From NCBI GenBank assembly GCA_009746045.1, contig RPFO01000080.1:4091400-4154480 (forward strand): a DNA stretch of 63,081 nt. The letters are read 5' to 3'. The position numbers and the translations under genes were made by a program. Shown here piece after piece: positions 31,504 through 40,656 of this stretch (positions within the stretch are counted from its first letter, which is position 1; each line of letters begins with the position of its first letter). The stretch comes from Mesostigma viride. Its lineage: Eukaryota; Streptophyta; Mesostigmatophyceae; Mesostigmatales; Mesostigmataceae. The notes under the pieces are model-generated. The model was not told the origin of the DNA. It saw only the letters and a list, made by a program, of their open reading frames with translations, and did not search any database.

Positions 31504-31935
31504 ATGCCTCGTGGCAAACCGGGAGACGGCGACAAGGGCAAGATGGAGGCACCGGCAGGGGCGAGCCAGGAGCCTCGGCAAGACAAGGAGCAGCTGGTGG
31601 GGGAGGCGATCCCAGCCAGCGACGGCGATGGGGGAAAGAGACCAGGCAGCAAGAGACGGCACGAAGACTCGGTGGAGGAGGCGCGCAATTAGGTGCGGGC
31701 GACAGCGCCATCTGATGCAATAACGGTGGCGAATGGGCAACCAGCCGTGGAGAAGCGTAAGAGGGACCCCTCCGCTGACGGCAATGGTAAGAGGCCTCAT
31801 GTGGATGTGCTCTCCCCTGTGCCTGCTGGACCAAGTGGTGCTGTTGTTGTGACACCCGCTGTGGTGGAGCCAGTGAAGGCGCTGCCAGGGTCGAGACCTC
31901 ACATGAGTGCTGTCACTGTTATGAATGGACAAAAG
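31504..31935 (+). pseudogene. Gag N-terminus, family 1 copy B (in-frame stop)
   Basis: Starts MPRGKPGDGDKGKMEAP at 31504. A stop (AATTAG) at about 31687 replaces the AAG codon of copy A. The segment then continues through VEKRKRDPSADGNGKRPHVDVLSPVPAG to NGQKP, where the 1.3 kb insertion begins. It shows the gag linker uninterrupted by the 7.4 kb element. Confidence 0.8.
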
Positions 31936-33279
31936 CCTTAGTCCGCTGACCCATTTTTGGCACTTTCATACCCCTGAAAATGAAAAAAATCATAACTCAC
32001 AGGCCACAACTCCAAATACCCCCAACCAAGATGCTAGGAGTATCTACACTTCAAGGGCTTTCAGAATATGCAATAATACCACGGCTTTATCAAAGCATTT
32101 GGATGATAGCTCTACTCAAAGTTGGCCAAAAGACGATCTTTTTTCCCCAAGGAAAAGTCTACCCCCCCCTAACTTTCCAGGTAGGGTAGGGAATCTCAAT
32201 ATCAACATTGGACAACTTAGTTGGATAGTCCAATGGTGGTTTCCTTGGGTCAGACCACCCGGATAACCCATTAGACCTATATAAGGTGCTCATATACGTG
32301 TGTGGGTTACGCGCGCGTAAACAGCCAGCTATGACATGCAATACAAGAATGCATTATAACAAGCTATAAAAGATTGCCAAAGGTGCTGGAATACAAACAT
32401 GTTGCCTACCTGCCTTAACGAAATGATATGCTCCAAAGGAATGCCATAAACTGGTCACTTTCAGGGCTAATACCGCTCTTGACAGCAGGCATGGAAGCTT
32501 GCTGAAAGGTGCACTAAAAATCTCGTCAAATATAATGCATGGGAGACGTATTCCGCTGCAAAAGACACGCAAACACGTTGCCGTACCTGGCTCGTTCACG
32601 TCCTGACCGGATTCCAGTGGCCGGGACCCTCATATCTCACACATACCATTGCTTTACAGGCATAGGTCGCCATAGCCGCATCATGCATGCATCCTTTAGT
32701 ATTACCAGTTGATGCTGCGTTCAAAGATTACCTATAAACGCGTCCGCATTCCCAGCAAACGCATCAGCGGAGATCCCGTACATAATCTGGATGCTTGGGC
32801 TGGCGCAGACTGCCCGGCCATGAGTATAAAATGGAAATGTGATAAGCGATTACTCATCTGGCACTGACGACCAAGAAGGCAGTATTTTTCCACCTCAATG
32901 TTCCCAATCCTACAAGTTTGGCCATGCCTGACCTACGAAAATCACGCATCATCATTCTGAGCACCATTCCAAACCGTTTCTAGCCGCGAGACGCAACATT
33001 TCCCTGATAACGGCACGTTGGCAGCCATATCTCGTCACGCGCGCGCGCGAGTGAAAATTTCCCGCCAAAGTCACGTGACCCCCTATGATTACAGCCCTAT
33101 AATTACCAGGCTATGGCGGATATTACCCCCAAACCTATGCATCACCTTCGTCCCTAAGTGTTCCCGGACCCACCGGACAACTGTCCTCCGTCACAAGTGG
33201 CGCGGCGCTCTCGGCGCGGCGCGAAATTCGACCGTTAGTCAAACCCCCCGACAGGTCGGGGGGTTAGCGGACTAAGGGT
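31936..33279. mobile_element. Second TTAA-site transposon in gag (non-autonomous, 1.34 kb)
   Basis: The ends are inverted: CCTTAGTCCGCTGACCC left, GGGTTAGCGGACTAAGGG right, the right one followed by TTAACCCACCAC. The right junction is at exactly the TTAA used by the 1.7 kb element in copy A. The left TTAA is missing, probably lost in a small deletion; alternatively the duplication is TA. The interior is unrelated to the other element and has no ORF above 115 codons. A CCCCCCGAC-AG-GTCGGGGGG hairpin lies near the right end. Confidence 0.65.
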
Positions 33280-34290
33280 TAACCCACCACTAGCACAGGA
33301 AGCTTTGGACAAGTGGCTTGAGGACATGGAGCTTGTTGTGTTCTCCGTGGACCCCACTGTCAACCTAGTGCAATTAGTGTTTCACTCGTCCACGTGCAAC
33401 AGGGACTCGTCAGAACGTGTCAGGGAGAAGGCTAGGACTGCTGTCAAGGATAAGCTAACCTGGGCACAGTTCCTGGAAGGGTTGAGGGAGGAGTTCTCTG
33501 ACAAGGTTCTCAACCTCACCAACTATTATAAGCATCAGTATGACACCTTTGAGATAGTAGGCCCTGTGGCAGAGGAATGGGCTAGGCTCAACCGTATCAG
33601 AGACAAGGGGGCCAAGTATGGCTTCCTGGTCACAGATAGGGCCTTGGCAGACTATTTCCTGGACCGTATGGGTTTGAGTGTGGATGGGAGGAACGGTGCC
33701 CGCATGTTTCTTAACCAGACTGATGGCTCCTTGCGTGCTCTGGAGCTTGTAATCCTCAGCATAAGGAAGCCAGATCCTGCCTGCAAAGCTATCCAGTCCC
33801 ATGGCAGCAATGCCACCTCCGCTGTGCAGGGCCAAGGTGATGTCCCCGGGTACCCAGCCCGTGATGGGGCAAGGCCCAACAAGCGTAAGCGCTTCAGGCG
33901 CCAGAGGCAGGGGGCTCAGGGTGGCAAGGGTGCAGGTTCCCAAGGAGGGGTTGGGAGCCAGCAAGCTGGTGGTCAGCAGGGTAAGGGTGGCCAAGGGCAA
34001 GGCAAGGGCCAAGCTCAAGGCAACCAGGGCAAGCAGGGTGGGCAGTCTCAGGGAGGCCAGGGGAAGCCTGGCAAGGGTGGGGCTGGGTCTGGGAAGAAGG
34101 GTGGAGCATGCTTTGTGTGTGGCAAGGAAGGTCACTGGCGTCGTGAGTGTCCTGACAGAAAGGCCAAGCCTGCTGGGGCAGGGGGCCAGTCTGGGCAGCA
34201 GTGGCTAGCACCATCCCCTGTAAATAGTCAATCACCCCTTGGGGAAGGTGTGCTGGATGTGCATAAGGATGGGGGTGTGCCCCTTGTGCA
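33280..34290 (+). CDS. Gag core with zinc knuckle, family 1 copy B
   Basis: Reads NPPLAQEALDKWLEDMELVV from 33284, the helical gag domain, the basic KRKRFRRQRQ linker, Gly/Gln repeats, and CFVCGKEGHWRREC at about 34108-34150. A two-base insertion at about 34293 (CAGTGCACC vs CAGCACC in copy A) shifts the frame before integrase. Confidence 0.85.
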
Positions 34291-35735
34291 GTGCACCAAG
34301 GGTGTAAAGATGTTGTTCTTCCACTGGATTGCAATAACAATGCTGCAGCTGAATTCCCTATTCCTCATGCAGGTGGTGGGTCTCCAGCAGGTGCTGGCCT
34401 GGAGGGCCAGGGGACCTTGCTGGAAGGGCCTGGAGCGGTCCAGGGTGCAGGGCCTGACTTGGGGCGTCAGGATGGCCTGCAGGGAAGCCCTGGAACCTCA
34501 GGAGTGGATCATGTGTCCCCACACACGGTTCAGACGTCTCGCCAGGTCAGTACTGACAGGGTGCTGAGCTATGCTGAGGCTGGCCATAGGTTGCATCACA
34601 TGTTTGGGCATTCTGGGCAGGCAGCAATGTTTGCTTGGAAGCTAGGTAGGGAGCCTTTGTGGGAGGCTTGCCAGGCTGCTGCTGAGAACTGTGGTTGCCA
34701 GGAGAATGCTGTTCACCCACCTCAGTCCCATGCTAGGGAGCCTGCTAGGGAGCGTGGCGACATCCAGATGGATATCCAGCATATCAGGGGCTTGTATATA
34801 TTGGTGGGGGTGGACAGGTTCAGTAGATACAGGCTGATAGATGTTCTGCCTGGTATGCAGGAGCACCACTTGTTGTTGGGAATGAAGGCCCTGATCCCAG
34901 GCTTTGGGGTGTGCAAGAGTGTGCAGGCAGACTTGCAGTTTGACTGTTTGCTCAAGCATCAAGACCAGCTGCCTTGTAAGCTGGTGGTAGTCCCCAGGGA
35001 GAGTCATGGGCAGCAAGGGGCTGTAGAGAGATCCATACGTGAAGTGAAAACAGTGGTGCTAGCAGCAGAGTCAGTGCCACTTGTGGCATCTGCCTTAGAG
35101 AGGGCAGCCTGGTGTAAGGGGATAGAAGAGCAGCTGAACCACAGGGTTAACTATTACTTTGATGGTGTGGCTGTCTCTCCCCTGGCCCTGCAGTATAGCT
35201 TGTTGCCTGAGAACGTGGTGCAGGCCAGTCTTAGGAAGGCAGACAGGTTGTTTGCCCAGCTGAGACGTAAGGACAAGAACTGGAATGTGCTGAGGCCTCA
35301 GGTGGGGCTGAAGGTCAGGATGTGGAAGGAACCATCTATTCCAGGCAAGCGGGGGAAGTGGCAGGATGGGGTTGTCACTCGTGTGGAAGAAGCTAACAGA
35401 TCTTGCCTGGTGGCTTTGGAAAAGGATCCAAGGCACGTGTACAGGTTGTCCTGGGCTCATGTCAAGGAAAGAAGGCCACATGCAATCTGGCCTGCAGACG
35501 GGCCAGGCCCTCCCAGCTGGGTTGAGGAGCCATGCAGGCCAGAGCCAGGCAGCAGCAGCTAACAATCCTCTGGTGGTGGATGATGGTCTGTCCCTGCTGG
35601 AAGATGACGAGCAGGAGGAGGCTGCTGAAGCAACTGTCACAAGGCCAGAGGGGACGGGGCAGCCACCTAAGGCCCGGGGGCCTCTCATGGCGGACATCAT
35701 CCGAGCACTCATGCGCAGCAAACATGATCCCAAGA
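34291..35735 (+). pseudogene. Integrase and acidic linker, family 1 copy B, truncated before protease
   Basis: Contains a GAG-pre-integrase-like GHRLHHMFGHSGQ, the DDE core (GDIQMDIQH, VQADLQFDC, GQQGAVERSI) and the acidic linker VVDDGLSLLEDDEQ. At about 35735 (HDPK) it jumps straight to the last RNase H codons, so the protease, RT and most of RNase H are deleted. An extra base near 35550 moves the linker out of the integrase frame. Confidence 0.8.
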
Positions 35736-35819
35736 TGCCCTCACCAAGCTAGAGGAGAAGGCGGAGAGGCAGTACCCCCTGCTCCGTGGGCTCATGGACC
35801 CCTTACACGGGCGGCCATA
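35736..35819 (+). pseudogene. RNase H terminal stub, family 1 copy B
   Basis: Encodes DALTKLEEKAERQYPLLRGL...HGRP-stop, joined to integrase by an internal deletion with a short microhomology at the breakpoint. Confidence 0.8.
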
Positions 35820-36521
35820 GAGACCAGGCCTTGCTTCAGCTTGGGTGTCCCCAGTGGGCTGCTTGACCAAAGTACCAAGTGGTGACTGGTGCTTACTGGT
35901 TGACAGCCGGTCCTTCAGGGTTAGGTACACCCTCCTGGACAGGAGTTGGTGTGGAATGTCGCTCCTACCAGCTGAGAATCATGCCTGGCCCTCCCCATGG
36001 GGTTCAGAAGAGTCGCCAGGACTTAAGTCGACGCCTTTGGCCTCAAACAGTTAGGCCATGCAAGGGCAACCCGAATGTTGGTTCTTACAGGTTGCTGTAC
36101 ATATGTTTTCTAGTGTTTGTTTCCAACCTGTTGCTAATAAAGAACCTGGTTGTGTGACCATGTGGAACATGGTTGCCAGGGGGCCACATTCTGGGTTATA
36201 TAATGCTTGAATAAAACATAATCATGTCATGTCATTCTCATGTTGTTCTCATACTTGTAATGTTTCTCTTGTGTAAAGTTCCAGGTCACCTATAAACCTG
36301 GAGGTTGGGGTGGGGTTCAATTCCCCAGCAGAGCCACAGCCTGGCATGAGTGATTCCTGGGCTTAACACCCAGTGAAGACATGGGCTCCCCAATAAGGCA
36401 GTATTTGTATAGGTGCTACCTGAGTCTCTTTGAGCATAAAAGGGAAAGGCTGGCCAAGGCGGGCGCCATAAGAACGGGCGCCTGTGATAACTGTGAAAGA
36501 TCAGGAACTCACAATAGTACG
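35820..36521 (+). other. 3' UTR of family 1 copy B
   Basis: Non-coding. Matches 22522-23236 of copy C, including the GGTTCAATTCC hairpin and polyadenylation-like signals. It stops at CAATAGTACG, where the sequence switches to the reverse complement of the 5' LTR end. Confidence 0.8.
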
Positions 36522-37072
36522 AGTTAGCAAACAGCCAGAACTGTGAGTTCCTGGTCTCTCATGCACACAACGGGATGAGCCAAAGTTGCAAGGCAGCAAC
36601 CTTTTAACCCGTGCACCAAGCCACGACCACGGTGAGCGTTTCCACGTCCAATGTGGGAGCCTCGGTTCGTGCTTGCCAAGATAGCTGGTCATCCCCCATG
36701 ACCAAGCTATATCCTTTGCGTTGTTTCTCGTTCCGATCGGCGTGACGAGGCACGTGCAGGCAGGCAAGCAAATCCAGTTCGTCCTGGCTCTGCATGCACT
36801 GATGCCAGTGGACGTTGAGGATTTGCTTGCCTGCCTGCACGTGCCTCGTCACGCCGATGGGAACGAGGAACAACGCAAAGGATATAGCTTGGTCATGGGG
36901 GATGACCAGCTATCTTGGCAAGCACGAACCGAGGCTCCCACATTGGACGTGGAAACGCTCACCGTGGTCGTGGCTTGGTGCACGGGTTAAAAGGGTGCTG
37001 CCTTGCAACTTTGGCTCATCCCGTTGTGTGCGTGAGAGACCAGGAACTCACAGTTCTGGCTGTTTGCTAACT
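36522..37072. repeat. Inverted-LTR palindrome at the 3' end of copy B
   Basis: 36522-36775 is the reverse complement of the LTR end and 36819-37072 is the same LTR end forward, 254 bp arms with a 43 bp spacer and a few mismatches. Both entry points carry microhomology (CAATAGTACG and GCAAATCC). This suggests template switching during reverse transcription or repair. Confidence 0.85.
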
Positions 37073-37789
37073 GAAGGGGAATTCATAAGGTGGGGCGCCT
37101 ACAGTGCCACGTGTACTGATGTACGGTTATTGTGGATGCGACAGCCCACCGACCAACACAGCAAGGTGGGCCACCTGTTCCACGTACTCAGATTTTGGAA
37201 GAGCCAGTCCCACCAACGCAGCAACTCAACGCAGCAAGGTGGGGCACCTGTTCCACGTACTCAGATTTTGGATGGGACTGTTCCACCTACGCAGCAAGGT
37301 GGGGCACCTGTTCCTCGTACTCAGATTTTGGATGGGACTGTTCCACCTACGCAGCAAGGTGGGCCACATGTTCCACGTACTCGGATTTGGGATGGGACTG
37401 TCCCACCTACGCGGCAAGGTGGGGCACCTGTTCCACGCACTCAGATTGTGGTTGAGACCGTCCCACAGGCGCATACAGCCCACTTCCACGGCTACGTGGT
37501 ACGCGAACCGTCCCACTTTCACGGCTAAGTGGCACGCGAACCGTCCCACTTTCACGGCTACGTAGTACGCAAACGTCCCACTTCCACGTGGTGTGGGAAC
37601 AGCCCACGTACCCGTGAGGCGGTGTACTGTACTGTGTACATGTACACACAAGTGGTCACATATCACTACCAAGACCTATATTTCACTACACCGCACATAC
37701 GTATTGTATATAATTCGACGTGGCTTAATTATTATCAAGTATCGTTAACTGCATAAATACTTACACTACGTGAGCAGCTAGCGGTACAT
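37073..37789. repeat. Spacer with two minisatellites, no gene
   Basis: 37150-37460 has about five 60 bp units (GCAAGGTGGGGCACCTGTTC, CACGTACTCAGATTTTGGAT, GGGACTGTTCCACCTACGCA). 37470-37600 has about four units of roughly 36 bp around CGTCCCACTTTCACGGCTA. The remainder to 37789 is AT-richer with a TATA-like GCATAAATAC at 37751. It borders the ATAGC target duplication. Confidence 0.8.
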
Positions 37790-37794
37790 ATAGC

Positions 37795-38181
37795 AGTTAG
37801 TGCAGGCTGAGAGCTTGGGAAACTCAGTGCACACAGACGATGCCAAATGGCCAGTGTGGAGACGACGAGACACCTTGGCATTAGGATAGAATGGCACATA
37901 TACTGCTGGTCAGCCGTCAATTGCGGCTGACCAGACTTTGCGTAAGTTAAGCCTAACTTACTGATCCTGGACGGACTAGCCTATCAGTTACAACCTGATC
38001 TAGTCAGTCCTAACATGACAACTACAGTCCCGGTACTGAGGTACCGGCTCATCACATACTGAGTCTAGCCACGTGTCCATGCCACGACTGCTCTAGTCCA
38101 GCACCGTCCCAGTACCCAATTGGGCGCCGGCGGTGCTGGCACGTGTCCACTTAGGCTACAGGCGGGAGACTTAGACTAACT
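37795..38181 (-). repeat. 3' LTR of family 2 (387 bp)
   Basis: Bounded by AGTTAG and CTAACT. On the element strand it is preceded by the purine-rich CTTAAAGTGGG (38182-38192), a likely polypurine tract. Confidence 0.9.
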
Positions 38182-38564
38182 CCCACTTTAAGTTTTCTTT
38201 GGGTTTCAACAGAAACACACATAGCCATCAAATGGACGCAGCCATTCCCAATGCCTTAAAAAACTGTCAGATAACCTACTAGGACCCAAAGGTCACCTCA
38301 CACATGTACAAGAGATGCATTAAAAAGGCCCCATGTCTCAAGCATGGTTTCTTAACTGAGTGAGATGGGTGCTCAAGGCCCCAGCATGTCATGGTCATCC
38401 AAACAAGTGTCTCACAAAATTTTATTCAATAAATAACACATTCATCATGTCCCAACTTTCTAGACCAGTGCTTCTCACTGTCAGAAAACTACCCAGCTGC
38501 CACTGCAGCCTTTCAGCTGCAGTATTAGGCAGGGGGTCATGGGCTAACATGTACAATGTGCCAG
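38182..38564 (-). other. 3' UTR and polypurine tract of family 2
   Basis: Non-coding, 383 bp between the RNase H stop and the 3' LTR, purine-rich next to the LTR (CCCAAAGAAAACTTAAAGTGGG on the element strand). Nothing else recognised. Confidence 0.7.
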
Positions 38565-40656
38565 TCACTTCAGACTGTAACCAGGGTTCATCAACCCATA
38601 CAAGACCTGGTATTGTGGTCCTGCTGCTTGTGGCACCTTGGTCAGTGCATCTGCAGCATTGTCTTTGTCCCTGACGTGGGCTTTAGACTCCAGGTACTTG
38701 CATTCCTGTTTTAGCACAATCCAATCCAGGTCCGAGTGTACAGCCAAAGGATTGGCAAGGAAAGAGATGATAGATTGAGAGTCAGTCAGCAAATGTGCTT
38801 TCACTCCTGCAGAGCTACCAGCCTGGTGTTGAAGCCAGACCAGCAAGTGATTGAGATACCTTGCATGCAAGACAGAAGATACCACAGCCCTGCATTCAGC
38901 TACATTGCTACTCACAGCTTTCCTCTTGTGCAATCTACTGAACCAGGAGACTAGTGACTTCTTCCCACCTTGGTTATGCAGGAAAAACAATCCAGCCTCT
39001 CTGGCTTGAACCTTGGTAACTACCCTGGACTCCATTGAACTATCCATCATGCACGTGATGTGAATGGGAGTAAACAGGTCCAGTGAGTGAAGCATCAAAG
39101 GTGGACCATCATGCAACAACTGCTTGATTGCCCGTGCTCCTACCTCCTGTAGTACCTCATCATCTACCCTGCTCACAAAAGCCAGGTGGGGTGCACATGT
39201 AGCACATAGCCAACCAAGCTTGCCTCTAATGGTAGGGCACATGTCAGGGGTGATGTGAACAGGCAGGACATCCAGACAAGACTTAATGTATTCAGCAGAG
39301 GCCTGCATGGAACAAACCCAGCTGCCCTGCTGCTGCAGCAACTCAAGCATCATGCCACAGAACTTGACTGGCTCCTTGCCCAGCTCTAGCTGCTTGCCAA
39401 TCTCAAAACTGGCAGACACCTGAGCTATGAAAGCATCCACTGCAGCTCTAGGACCTGAGATTAACTGATCATCCCCATGCCAGACAAACATCATCATTCC
39501 ATCAGGGTGTGGGATGACAAACAAGCAAGGGTCAATGTCATCATAGGTGGCCCCTAGCTTCATGAATACCTCCTGTGCAGACAGCCTAAAAATTTTTGGA
39601 GCTGACTGCAACCCTTCAACCCCCAGGTTTGGCCTCAACAAGGGTTGAACAATATCCCTGTGCCACACCTTAGGAGTATTCACCACGTATACCTGACCTC
39701 TCCAGACCTGCTGTGCTATGGCAGGGTCCCCCTTTAGAAAGGCTCTTTTGATATCTGTGGCTTTACACACATAATCCTTCCCTGTATTAAGCTGATGCAA
39801 AAACAAGGAAAGCAACACCTTGAGAGACGTTTGCTGAATACCAGGAGTATAAAGCTCAGCCTCTGTCAGCTCTGTAGAGCCCCTGAACTCAGTGACACAT
39901 GGCCTAGCATGGAAAATGGGTGGTCCCCCATCAGCCTGAGGTTTATGCTTGCACACAAACTTTAACCTTAGCTTCTTGGCTCCAGCTGGCATAGCATCAA
40001 GAGGAGTCACAGGTGGTGTGTGTGTGGGACTACGTGCATCTGGAACAACCCACTCCTCCCTGGCTTTGGTAAAAGCCTCCAGCCACTTAAGAAACCCAAT
40101 CTGCGTCTGGCAGTCCCGTACAATATCATCATAGGACAGGGGAGACATGGATGCAACATCCCATCTACCAAGCCCAAACGCTGAAGGGTGTAGCTTTTGA
40201 GAGTGTATGAGGTCCTCCACACACGGTTCCTGACCTGGGAGGTACTTGGGCTTAACTGCATTGATGGCAGCATCCAACCCAGTGCTAATCTGGCTCAAAG
40301 GGATTTTAAAATGATCTAGAGGCACCTGTCCTACCCCTGCCACACTCAACCTCCCAGCTGAGATGACAACACCAGGGTAAGATACAAAAGGTTCCCCTAA
40401 CAGGGCATTCCCTGAGTAACCCTCAACCACCTGAAATGGAGTGGGCATACCCAAGATTTGAATGCTCACCTGACCTTTGACCTGCATTTTGGTTTTGCCT
40501 GAAAAATCTGACACTCTAGCCCATGGTGAGGCCTTCATTTTCAGACCAGATACAGCTGCTGCACTGATGATACTCACCTGTGCTTGGGTGTCTACAGCCA
40601 AAATACTAGGATCTTGACCTGCATCCCCTACAGCATTGACTGTGCTGTACCTGTTG
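38565..40656 (-). CDS. Family 2 protease-like domain, reverse transcriptase and RNase H
   Basis: Open from NAVGDAGQDPSILAVDTQAQVS. The first about 95 residues are retropepsin-like: VDTQAQVSII with D-T-Q in place of D-T-G, then ALLGEPFVSYPG. RT follows (LRLKFVCKHKPQADG, CKATDIKRAFLKGD, and the catalytic FVWHGDDQLISG, where HGDD replaces the usual YVDD). RNase H ends the protein (CMMDSS, NVAECRAVVSSV, LLTDSQSIISF, DKDNAADALTKV). It copies the RNA into DNA; the family-1 relative has the same domain order. The frame differs from the upstream integrase, so at least one frameshift separates them. Confidence 0.85.

Noticed and set aside
36815-37528. 237-codon ORF over the LTR and minisatellite
   Set aside because: Open frame crosses an LTR end and a 60 bp tandem repeat; no conservation or domain.
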